DNA from: Casp-actino8 sp964513215
GTDB lineage: Bacteria; Actinomycetota; Acidimicrobiia; Acidimicrobiales; Ilumatobacteraceae
Assembly: GCA_964513215.1 (NCBI GenBank)
Contig: CAZELU010000083.1
Span: forward strand, 1-5,558
Direction: 5' to 3'
DNA length: 5,558 bases
The notes beneath the pieces are model-generated. The model ran no database searches. It saw only the letters and a list, made by a program, of their open reading frames with translations, and was not told where the DNA came from. This document shows positions 1 to 5,558 of this stretch, piece by piece (the stretch's first letter is position 1; the number at the start of each line of letters is the position of its first letter). Position numbers and translations under genes: made by a program.

Positions 1-179
1 CGCTCCTGCTCCTGCGCCATGTGGTCCATGGTCGCGGCGCCTTCGTGCACTTCACCGATCTTGTAGGTCTTGCCGGTGTAGTAGAGGATGCGCTCGGTCG
101 TGGTGGTCTTGCCGGCATCGATGTGGGCCATGATGCCGATGTTGCGGGTGCGCTCGAGGGGGAACTCACGCTTTGCCAT
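1..179 (-). CDS. fusA: Elongation factor G, N-terminal fragment (gene runs off the window)
   Basis: This is the first 59 codons of translation elongation factor G, the cytoplasmic GTPase that drives tRNA-mRNA translocation on the ribosome and, with ribosome recycling factor, splits post-termination ribosomes. The protein starts MAKREFPLERTRNIGIMAH, with the G1/P-loop AHIDAGKTT at residues 18-26 (Lys24 and Thr25 contact the nucleotide phosphates). The segment ILYYTGKTYKIGEVHEG that leads into switch I follows at 31-47. The window ends just before the expected GITI of switch I, so the other G motifs and domains II-V cannot be judged. The ATG at 179 is chosen because it gives the usual EF-G N-terminus. 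There is no strong Shine-Dalgarno, only a weak GAAAGTGA about 6 bases upstream. The gene lies 113 bases after rpsG in the standard str-operon order. Identity is secure. Confidence 0.97.
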   Translation of the reverse strand, partial: MAKREFPLERTRNIGIMAHIDAGKTTTTERILYYTGKTYKIGEVHEGAATMDHMAQEQE

Positions 180-185
180 CGTCGG

Positions 186-227
186 TCACTTTCGGTTTCT
201 GTTCTTGTTCTTCGGGGGGTCTGACAT
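186..227 (-). other. Possible 13-codon leader reading frame before fusA
   Basis: An ATG at 227 opens a frame encoding MSDPPKNKNRNRK and ends in TGA at 188-186, only 6 bases before the fusA ATG. The peptide is short, basic and rich in Asn, Lys and Arg. A GGGGTG element that could pair with the 16S rRNA tail, using one G-U pair, lies 5 bases upstream, inside the 3' arm of the neighbouring hairpin. If translated, it could couple ribosome delivery to fusA, whose own ribosome binding site is poor. This is inference: such short frames occur often by chance, and I recognise no known leader peptide. Confidence 0.15.
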
Positions 228-231
228 GGTC

Positions 232-257
232 GCACCCCGGCGGCGAGGCCGGGGTGC
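232..257 (-). other. Perfect 10-bp GC-rich hairpin in the rpsG-fusA gap
   Basis: The arms at 232-241 (GCACCCCGGC on the plus strand) and 248-257 (GCCGGGGTGC) are exactly complementary around a 6-base loop. In the transcript the hairpin begins 35 bases after the rpsG stop and ends 52 bases before the fusA start. It is followed by GACCATGTCAG rather than a run of U, so it is not a classical intrinsic terminator. It could be a partial attenuator, an RNA-processing or stability element, or a structure hiding the GGGGTG just before the small frame at 227. The inverted repeat is certain, its role is not. Confidence 0.5.
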
Positions 258-292
258 TGACGTTCGGTATGAGAACTACGCGGTGGTGGGTG

Positions 293-763
293 TCACCAGC
301 GGTAGTGCGCGAAGGCCTTGTTGGACTCGGCCATCTTCTGCATGTCTTCACGCTTCTTGATGGAAGCGCCGAGGCCGTTGGCGGCATCGAGCAGTTCGTT
401 GGCGAGGCACTCGGCCATGGTCTTTTCGCGACGGGCGCGCGAGTACTCGACGATCCAGCGGATGGCGAGTGTGTTGGCGCGGCGCGGCTTCACTTCGACC
501 GGCACCTGATAGGTGGCGCCACCGACGCGGCGGCTGCGCACCTCGAGCGGCGGGCGGACGTTGTCGACGGCGCGCTTGAGGGTGGCGATGGGCTCGGCAC
601 CCGTCTTGGTCTCGACCATCTTGAGCGCGTCGTACACGATCTTCTCGGCGACGCTCTTCTTGCCACGGAGCATGACCTTGTTCATGAGTTGCGTGACGAG
701 CAACGAGCGATACACCGGATCGGGGTGGAGCTCTCGGCGGGGTGCGGGTCCCTTACGGGGCAT
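293..763 (-). CDS. rpsG: 30S ribosomal protein S7
   Basis: S7 is a primary binding protein of the 30S head. It binds the 3' major domain of 16S rRNA, nucleates head assembly and contributes to the E site and mRNA exit channel. The 156-residue product has the usual length for a bacterial S7 and starts MPRKGPAPRREL. It carries the family segments DPVYRSLLVTQLMNKVM (about 15-31), RPPLEVRSRRVGGATYQVP (about 70-88) and RRANTLAIRWIVEYSR (about 94-109), and ends in AFAHYRW, the usual C-terminus in actinobacterial S7. The ATG at 763 gives the family N-terminus and has GGTGA 6 bases upstream. The gene is 24 bases after rpsL, so co-transcription is very likely. In E. coli, S7 represses its operon through a longer rpsL-rpsG spacer. 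This 24-base spacer is too short for that structure, so any autoregulation would need another site. Confidence 0.99.
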   Translation of the reverse strand: MPRKGPAPRRELHPDPVYRSLLVTQLMNKVMLRGKKSVAEKIVYDALKMVETKTGAEPIATLKRAVDNVRPPLEVRSRRVGGATYQVPVEVKPRRANTLAIRWIVEYSRARREKTMAECLANELLDAANGLGASIKKREDMQKMAESNKAFAHYRW

Positions 764-769
764 GTCAGT

Positions 770-774
770 TCACC
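770..774 (-). promoter_or_regulatory. Ribosome binding site for rpsG
   Basis: GGTGA on the transcript strand sits 6 bases before the rpsG ATG and pairs with the conserved CCUCC-containing end of 16S rRNA. It lies within the 24-base rpsL-rpsG spacer. A second purine run, GAAGGA, lies too far upstream to be the main site. Confidence 0.6.
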
Positions 775-787
775 AAATCCTTCGCGA

Positions 788-1159
788 TCACTTGGCGCGC
801 TTCGCGCCGTAACGGCTACGTGCCTGCTTGCGGTTCTTCACACCGGCGGCATCGAGAGCGCCGCGGATGATCTTGTAGCGGACACCCGGAAGGTCACGCA
901 CACGCCCACCGCGCACGAGAACGATCGAGTGTTCCTGCAAGTTGTGTCCTTCACCGGGAATGTACGCCGTGATCTCGACACCGCTCGAGAGACGAACACG
1001 AGCCACCTTGCGGAGCGCCGAGTTCGGCTTCTTGGGTGTATTGGTGTACACGCGAGTGCAGACGCCACGACGCTGCGGCGAACCCTTGAGGGCCGGCGTC
1101 TTGGTCTTGCTGAACTTCGTGCTGCGGCCCTGGCGGACCAACTGCTGAATGGTGGGCAC
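788..1159 (-). CDS. rpsL: 30S ribosomal protein S12, with Arg at the Lys88 resistance position
   Basis: S12 lies at the 30S decoding centre, where it contacts helices 18, 27 and 44 of 16S rRNA and helps set decoding accuracy. The 123-residue product starts PTIQQLVRQGR after the initiator and contains KGSPQRRGVCTRVYT (25-39), TPKKPNSALRKVARVRL (41-57), YIPGEGHNLQEHS (66-78) and RDLPGVRYKIIRGALD (88-103), and ends in RYGAKRAK. Lys43 (codon 1031-1033), the main streptomycin-resistance site, is wild type. Asp89, the residue methylthiolated by RimO in E. coli (Asp88 there), is kept. Residue 88 is Arg (CGT at 898-896) where M. tuberculosis has Lys88. Translation starts at GTG: no in-frame ATG lies close upstream, the family N-terminus begins here, and AGAGGA is 6 bases upstream. 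It is probably the first gene of the rpsL-rpsG-fusA unit. Confidence 0.99.
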   Translation of the reverse strand: MPTIQQLVRQGRSTKFSKTKTPALKGSPQRRGVCTRVYTNTPKKPNSALRKVARVRLSSGVEITAYIPGEGHNLQEHSIVLVRGGRVRDLPGVRYKIIRGALDAAGVKNRKQARSRYGAKRAK

Positions 1160-1165
1160 TCTCGA

Positions 1166-1171
1166 TCCTCT
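1166..1171 (-). promoter_or_regulatory. Ribosome binding site for rpsL that supports its GTG start
   Basis: AGAGGA on the transcript strand is 6 bases before the GTG at 1159. It is the best Shine-Dalgarno match in the window. With the conserved PTIQQL N-terminus it settles the non-ATG start. Confidence 0.75.
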
Positions 1172-1230
1172 TCGTTCTGGTGGTTGGGTTGCTCACGAAT
1201 GAGCCGACCCGGAGTCCCGGTTCATGCGAA

Positions 1231-1243
1231 TCAGGGACCCTGA
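1231..1243 (-). promoter_or_regulatory. 13-base palindrome at the expected rpsL transcription start
   Basis: TCAGGG-A-CCCTGA is a perfect 6-bp inverted repeat around one central base. It lies just downstream of the proposed -10 element (1245-1250) and covers the expected +1 near 1238. It might be an operator or an early-transcript sequence, but I recognise no regulator for it, and a palindrome this short can arise by chance in GC-rich DNA. Confidence 0.25.
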
Positions 1244-1244
1244 G

Positions 1245-1274
1245 ATGTTACGAGCGTCCCGTGACGGTCTCCAA
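1245..1274 (-). promoter_or_regulatory. Candidate promoter for rpsL-rpsG-fusA
   Basis: Read on the minus strand, TTGGAG (1274-1269) and TAACAT (1250-1245) are separated by 18 bases and resemble -35 and -10 boxes of a housekeeping sigma factor (3 of 6 and 4 of 6 consensus bases). Transcription would begin near 1238, leaving a leader of about 80 bases before rpsL. The position, after a hairpin downstream of rpoC and before the ribosomal genes, fits an independent promoter as in other actinobacteria. The match is moderate and was found by eye. Confidence 0.4.
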
Positions 1275-1293
1275 CCCTGCCCAGACATGGTTT

Positions 1294-1334
1294 CGGGCCA
1301 GTTTCCGGCTGCTCAGCAACCGGAAACTGGCCCG
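1294..1334 (-). terminator. Perfect 15-bp inverted repeat after rpoC, likely transcript end or processing hairpin
   Basis: The arms CGGGCCAGTTTCCGG (1294-1308) and CCGGAAACTGGCCCG (1320-1334) are exactly complementary. The 11-base loop can itself form a 3-bp TGC/GCA stem. The hairpin begins 15 bases after the rpoC stop codon, the usual place for a terminator. In the rpoC transcript it is followed by AAACCATG, not a U run, and on the other strand by TACACC, so it is not a textbook intrinsic terminator in either direction. U-poor hairpins are proposed as terminators or 3'-end stabilisers in actinobacteria. The structure is certain, the termination role is inferred. Confidence 0.6.
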
Positions 1335-1349
1335 TACACCAGGGTGAAC

Positions 1350-4300
1350 TCAGAGTTCGATGGAGTCGGAGAAGACGTCGGTGTCCACGCTGCGCTGGGC
1401 CAGGATGGAGGACGGATCCTCGTCGTAGCCGCTGTGGTACGTCTCCATCGGCACGAAGTCGGGCGCGTCGATCCCGAAGTCGCGGTAGCGCATCATGCCG
1501 GTACCGGCCGGGATGAGCTTTCCGATGATGATGTTCTCCTTGAGGCCCATGAGACCGTCCTGACGACCCTCGATCGCGTTCTCGGTGAGAACGCGCGTGG
1601 TCTCCTGGAACGACGCGGCCGACAGCCAGGAATCGGTGGCCAGCGACGCCTTGGTGATTCCCATGAGTTCGGGACGACCCTCGGCGGGCTGCTTGCCCTC
1701 TTCGACCATCCGCCGGTTGGTGTCGGTGAAGGTCTTGAGGTCCTTGCGATCGCCGGGCAGGAAGCCGGTGTCGCCCTGGGCCTGCACGCTCACGCGGCGC
1801 GTCATCTGACGCACGATGAGTTCGATGTGCTTGTCGTGGATCGACACACCCTGATCGCGGTACACCTTCTGGACTTCTTCCACGATGTAGAGCTGCGTCT
1901 CGCGCACACCCTTGATCTCGAGAAGTTCCTTCGGATCGAACGGGCCATCGGTGACGGGCTGACCCGCAACCACGTCCTGACCATCGGTGACGATCGGACG
2001 GCTACCGGTGGGCAGCGTGATGAGGTGCTCTTCACCGGAGTCTTCGACGACGGTGACGGGCAAGCCCTTGCCTTCGTCGACACCGATGCGCACGACACCA
2101 CTGCCCTTGGCCAGACGAGCCGAGCCCTTCGGCGTACGCGCTTCGAAGAGTTCGACGACGCGCGGCAAACCGCCGGCGATGTCCTTGCCGGCCACACCAC
2201 CGGTGTGGAAGGTACGCATGGTGAGCTGCGTTCCGGGTTCACCGATCGACTGGGCAGCGATGACGCCCACGGCTTCGCCGAGTTCGATCGCCTTGCCGGT
2301 GGCCAATGAACGGCCGTAGCACAACGAGCACACGCCGATTTCGGCGTCGCAGGTGAGCACCGAACGCACACGCACGCGTGTGATCGACTCGTCGTCACGC
2401 AGCTTCTGCATCAAATCGTCGTCGACCAGCGTGTTACGAGCTACCACTTCACCGCTCGACAGAGTGATGTCGGCGGCGAGCGAACGTCCGTACAACTTGG
2501 TCTCGAGGTACGCACGACGATTGGCGGTGTCGGGCTGCACGTTCTCGATCCAGACACCGAGATTGGTGCCGCAGTCTTCCTGGCGGATGATGAGCTCCTG
2601 GGCCACGTCGACGAGACGACGCGTGAGGTAACCCGAGTCGGCGGTACGCAGAGCGGTGTCGACCAGACCCTTACGGGCACCGGGCGTCGCGATGAAGTAC
2701 TCGAGCGTCTCGAGACCTTCACGGAAGTTGCTCTTGATCGGACGCGGAATCATGTCGCCGCGGGGGTTGGCCACGAGGCCTCGCATACCGGCGATCTGAC
2801 GCATCTGCGTCATGTTTCCGCGAGCACCCGAACCAACCATCATGTCGATGGGGTTGAAGCGCTGCGCCTTGAACGCATCGACCATGACCTTCTGCACGTC
2901 GTTGGTGGCGTCGGTCCAGATGCGGACTTCCTGCTGACGACGCTCGCCGTCGGTGATGACACCGCGCAGGAACTGCGACTCGACCTTGGCGGCCTGCTCT
3001 TCGGCCTTGTCGAGAATGTCCTTCTTGAGGACCGGAGTCTTCACGTCGTCGATCGAGACCGTGAGGCCCGACTGCGACGCGTAGCGGTAGCAGACGTCCT
3101 TGATGCGGTCGAGCGACTCGGCCACTTCAGCGTTGGTGTAATGGTCGGACAAGCGCTCGACGAGAACACCCATCTCCGACTTCTTGATGGGTTCGGAGAT
3201 GTGGCCGAACTCGTCGACGTACGACTCGGGCAACGCCTCTTCGAACAAGAGCCGACCGGCCGATGTCTCGAACGGCGAACCGTTCTTGCGCATCGTGATC
3301 TTGGCGTGGAGGTTGAGCGTGCCTTCTTCGACAGCGCGGAACACTTCCCAGTTGTGGCGGAACACGCGACCTTCACCCTTGGCACCCGGCTCGTCGGCGG
3401 TGAGATAGAACGCACCGATGATGAGGTCCTGAGTGGGGGTGACGATCGGGCGACCCGATGCCGGCGACAAGATGTTGTTGGCGCTCAGCATGAGAACGCG
3501 CGCTTCGGCCTGGGCCTCCGACGACAGCGGCACGTGCACGGCCATCTGGTCACCGTCGAAGTCGGCGTTGAACGCGGTGCACACGAGCGGATGGATCTGG
3601 ATGGCCTTGCCTTCCACCAACACCGGCTCGAACGCCTGGATACCCAAACGGTGCAGCGTGGGCGCGCGGTTGAGAAGAACCGGATGCTCGCGAATGACTT
3701 CTTCGAGCACGTCCCACACGCGCGGGTTGCGACGCTCGACCATGCGCTTGGCGCTCTTGATGTTCTGGGCGTACTCGATGTCGACGAGCCGCTTCATGAC
3801 GAAGGGCTTGAAGAGCTCGAGGGCCATCAACTTGGGCAGACCGCACTGGTGCAGACGCAACGTGGGGCCGGCCACGATGACCGAACGACCCGAGTAGTCG
3901 ACGCGCTTACCGAGCAGGTTCTGACGGAAACGACCCTGCTTGCCCTTCAACATGTCGGAGAGCGACTTGAGCGGACGGTTGCCCGGGCCTGTGACCGGAC
4001 GACCACGACGACCGTTGTCGAACAACGCGTCGACGGCTTCCTGCAACATGCGCTTTTCGTTGTTGACGATGATCTCGGGCGCACCCAGGCCGAGCAGACG
4101 CTCGAGACGGTTGTTGCGGTTGATCACGCGGCGATACAGATCGTTGAGGTCGGACGTGGCGAAGCGACCACCATCGAGCTGAACCATCGGGCGCAGTTCG
4201 GGCGGGATCACCGGAACCACGTCGAGGATCATGGCCTTGGGATCGTTCTTCAAACGCCCGTTCTCGTCACGCTGGTTGAACGAGGCGACGATCTTGAGAC

Positions 4301-5222
4301 GCTTGATGGCCTTCTGCTTGCGCTGAGCGCTGAGCGGCTTGCGGCCGTCCTTCGGATCGATGGCCTCGCGGAGCTTGCGCTCTTCTTCGGAGAAGTCGAT
4401 GCGATCGATGAGTGACTTGATCGCATCGGCACCGGTGCCACCTTCGAAGTAGTCGGCGTAGCGATCGCGGAGTTCGCGCCACAGCGTCTCGTCTTCGATG
4501 ATCTGACGCGAGTGGAGGCCCTTGAACTCCTCCCACGAACGCTTCACGAGATCGAGTTCGCTCTCGTAACGCTCACGAATGGCGGCCAGGTCGCGATCGC
4601 CGATCTTCTGCAGAGCCTTGACTTCGGCGTCCTTGGCTCCACTGCCCTCGAGGCGCGACGCTTCCTTCTCGAGTTCCTTGAAGCGACGATCGATCTCGAG
4701 ATCGCGCTCCTTCTCGATGGCTTCGATCTCGCCGATGTACTCGTTCTCGAGGCTGTTGAGTTCGTCGTGACGACGTTCTTCGTCGACCCAGGTGACGAGG
4801 TGAGCCGCGAAGTAGATGACCTTCTCGAGCTGCTTGGCCTTGAGTTCTTCGCGCGGCTCGATGCCGGCGAGCAAGTACGCGAGCCACGAACGGGTACCGC
4901 GGAGATACCAGATGTGCACGACGGGTGCGGCCAGTTCGATATGGCCCATGCGCTCGCGGCGAACCTTCGAGCGGGTGACTTCCACACCGCACTTCTCACA
5001 GATGATGCCCTTGAAACGCACGCGCTTGTACTTGCCGCAGGCGCACTCCCAGTCGCGAGTGGGTCCGAAGATCTTCTCGCAGAAGAGACCTTCGCGCTCG
5101 GGGCGCAGTGTGCGGTAGTTGATGGTTTCGGGCTTCTTGACCTCACCACTGGACCAGTTGCGGATGTCGTCGGCCGTTGCGAGGCCGATCCGAAGCTGGT
5201 CGAACATGTTCACGTCGAGCAT
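1350..5222 (-). CDS. rpoC: DNA-directed RNA polymerase subunit beta'
   Basis: The beta' subunit forms one jaw of RNA polymerase and carries the catalytic Mg2+ site. The 1290-residue product is complete. In order: N-terminal zinc finger C60, C62, C75, C78; a charged coiled coil at about 145-235, matching the insert known in actinobacterial beta'; clamp helices at about 368-403 (NRNNRLERL...NNEKRMLQEAVDALFDN) that bind sigma; NADFDGDQM at 552-560 with catalytic Asp554, Asp556 and Asp558; the second zinc site C884, C958, C965, C968; bridge helix at about 841-876; and trigger loop around Met1002, Arg1003 and His1006. There is no large insertion in the trigger loop, unlike E. coli. The 40-50 residue C-terminal tail is acidic and poorly conserved. 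ATG at 5222 gives MLDVNMFDQLRIGLATA, the actinobacterial start; Met6 is a less likely alternative. It lies 39 bases after rpoB and is probably co-transcribed with it. Confidence 0.99.
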   Translation of the reverse strand: MLDVNMFDQLRIGLATADDIRNWSSGEVKKPETINYRTLRPEREGLFCEKIFGPTRDWECACGKYKRVRFKGIICEKCGVEVTRSKVRRERMGHIELAAPVVHIWYLRGTRSWLAYLLAGIEPREELKAKQLEKVIYFAAHLVTWVDEERRHDELNSLENEYIGEIEAIEKERDLEIDRRFKELEKEASRLEGSGAKDAEVKALQKIGDRDLAAIRERYESELDLVKRSWEEFKGLHSRQIIEDETLWRELRDRYADYFEGGTGADAIKSLIDRIDFSEEERKLREAIDPKDGRKPLSAQRKQKAIKRLKIVASFNQRDENGRLKNDPKAMILDVVPVIPPELRPMVQLDGGRFATSDLNDLYRRVINRNNRLERLLGLGAPEIIVNNEKRMLQEAVDALFDNGRRGRPVTGPGNRPLKSLSDMLKGKQGRFRQNLLGKRVDYSGRSVIVAGPTLRLHQCGLPKLMALELFKPFVMKRLVDIEYAQNIKSAKRMVERRNPRVWDVLEEVIREHPVLLNRAPTLHRLGIQAFEPVLVEGKAIQIHPLVCTAFNADFDGDQMAVHVPLSSEAQAEARVLMLSANNILSPASGRPIVTPTQDLIIGAFYLTADEPGAKGEGRVFRHNWEVFRAVEEGTLNLHAKITMRKNGSPFETSAGRLLFEEALPESYVDEFGHISEPIKKSEMGVLVERLSDHYTNAEVAESLDRIKDVCYRYASQSGLTVSIDDVKTPVLKKDILDKAEEQAAKVESQFLRGVITDGERRQQEVRIWTDATNDVQKVMVDAFKAQRFNPIDMMVGSGARGNMTQMRQIAGMRGLVANPRGDMIPRPIKSNFREGLETLEYFIATPGARKGLVDTALRTADSGYLTRRLVDVAQELIIRQEDCGTNLGVWIENVQPDTANRRAYLETKLYGRSLAADITLSSGEVVARNTLVDDDLMQKLRDDESITRVRVRSVLTCDAEIGVCSLCYGRSLATGKAIELGEAVGVIAAQSIGEPGTQLTMRTFHTGGVAGKDIAGGLPRVVELFEARTPKGSARLAKGSGVVRIGVDEGKGLPVTVVEDSGEEHLITLPTGSRPIVTDGQDVVAGQPVTDGPFDPKELLEIKGVRETQLYIVEEVQKVYRDQGVSIHDKHIELIVRQMTRRVSVQAQGDTGFLPGDRKDLKTFTDTNRRMVEEGKQPAEGRPELMGITKASLATDSWLSAASFQETTRVLTENAIEGRQDGLMGLKENIIIGKLIPAGTGMMRYRDFGIDAPDFVPMETYHSGYDEDPSSILAQRSVDTDVFSDSIEL

Positions 5223-5226
5223 GGTG

Positions 5227-5236
5227 TTCTCTCTCT
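5227..5236 (-). promoter_or_regulatory. Purine-rich weak ribosome binding site for rpoC
   Basis: The transcript reads AGAGAGAGAA followed by CACC and then ATG. This is only a partial Shine-Dalgarno match, but it is the only purine-rich stretch at a suitable distance in the 39-base rpoB-rpoC gap. Translation may also benefit from ribosomes finishing rpoB. Confidence 0.4.
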
Positions 5237-5261
5237 GGTCGATTCGTTCGTGGTCTGACGA

Positions 5262-5558
5262 TCAGCGCCGGAATCCGGCGCGCTCGCGTTCGCGGTCGTC
5301 TTGGTCGCTGCCGCGCTCGGGGCGGCTGATGTCGATGCCGAGCGACTCGGTCGTGCTGAACACTTCCTCGTCGATCTCCTTCATCTCGATCTCGGATCCG
5401 TCCTTGGCCAAGACCTCGACGTTGAGGCACAAGGCCTGCATTTCCTTCATGAGCACCTTGAAGCTCTCGGGAATGCCGGGCTCGGGGATGTTCTCGCCCT
5501 TGACGATGGCCTCGTACACCTTCACGCGACCGAGCACGTCGTCGGACTTGATGGTGAG
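5262..5558 (-). CDS. rpoB: DNA-directed RNA polymerase subunit beta, C-terminal 98 residues (gene enters from beyond the window)
   Basis: This is the C-terminal end of the beta subunit, which packs against beta' in the clamp base and helps hold the enzyme together. The frame is open to the window edge and begins LTIKSDDVLGRVKVYEAIVKG. It contains GENIPEPGIPESFKVL at local residues 21-36 and LCLNVEVLAKDG at 43-54, all highly conserved in bacterial RpoB and nearly the same as in mycobacteria. The last 20 or so residues (SRPERGSDQDDRERERAGFRR) are a lineage-specific charged tail rich in Arg, Asp and Glu. The stop is TGA at 5264-5262, with rpoC starting 39 bases later. The rifampicin-binding region lies outside the window and cannot be assessed. 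Confidence 0.98.
   Translation of the reverse strand, partial: LTIKSDDVLGRVKVYEAIVKGENIPEPGIPESFKVLMKEMQALCLNVEVLAKDGSEIEMKEIDEEVFSTTESLGIDISRPERGSDQDDRERERAGFRR

Noticed and set aside
951..1196. An 81-codon minus-strand frame with a GTG start upstream of rpsL (MSNPTTRTKR...)
   Set aside because: It overlaps rpsL in another frame, and the rpsL frame gives the complete S12 protein. The GAGGA before 1159 serves the S12 start.
1193..1225. A 10-codon frame (MNRDSGSAHS) in the rpsL leader
   Set aside because: It has no ribosome binding site, no notable composition and no close spacing to rpsL. It is likely chance.
173..1243. A 356-codon open frame on the plus strand across rpsG and rpsL
   Set aside because: It runs antisense to two certain ribosomal protein genes and resembles no family. 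Long antisense frames are expected in GC-rich coding DNA because stop codons are rare there.
3141..4415. A 424-codon plus-strand frame opposite rpoC, and similar ones at 1224-2309 and 4512-5258
   Set aside because: All lie mainly opposite the intact, highly conserved rpoC. Their translations are low-complexity antisense-type sequence (many His, Leu, Val, Glu, Asp), with no recognisable domain.
5205..5207. Met6 of RpoC as an alternative start
   Set aside because: The residues before it (MLDVN) match the conserved actinobacterial N-terminus, so the upstream ATG at 5222 is preferred.
1..5558. Search for CRISPR arrays, tRNA or rRNA genes, insertion sequences or novel accessory systems
   Set aside because: Nearly all the window is accounted for by five conserved housekeeping genes with gaps of at most 190 bases. 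No direct-repeat arrays, transposase fragments or tRNA-like folds were seen by eye.

Overview
This is a stretch of a GC-rich bacterial chromosome carrying the conserved rpoB-rpoC / rpsL-rpsG-fusA cluster. Every gene lies on the minus strand, so transcription runs from high to low coordinates: end of rpoB (5558-5262), complete rpoC (5222-1350), complete rpsL (1159-788), complete rpsG (763-293), start of fusA (179-1, continuing beyond the window). The proteins point to Actinomycetota. RpoC carries a charged coiled-coil insert between its N-terminal zinc finger and the clamp helices, as in mycobacterial beta', and long segments of RpoB, RpoC, S12 and S7 closely resemble mycobacterial proteins recalled from memory. 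The divergent RpoC and RpoB tails suggest a lineage away from Mycobacterium or Streptomyces. An acidimicrobial relative is possible but was not tested.

Layout: rpoB and rpoC are separated by 39 bases and are probably one transcript. After rpoC comes a 190-base gap. It holds a perfect 15-bp inverted repeat just past the rpoC stop (likely 3' end or processing hairpin), then a plausible promoter, a small palindrome over its expected start point, and a good Shine-Dalgarno sequence for a GTG-started rpsL. rpsL and rpsG are 24 bases apart. The 113-base rpsG-fusA gap holds a perfect 10-bp GC-rich hairpin and a possible 13-codon reading frame that stops 6 bases before fusA.

The genes form the core of gene expression: beta and beta' of RNA polymerase, two 30S proteins (S12 at the decoding centre, S7 at the head and E site), and the translocase EF-G. 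All are intact and look functional where they can be seen.

Nothing here looks like a mobile, defence or otherwise undescribed system. The most notable point is in S12: the position equivalent to Lys88 of M. tuberculosis (Lys87 of E. coli), a classic streptomycin-resistance site, is naturally arginine. The two intergenic hairpins and the candidate rpsL promoter/operator are secondary observations.
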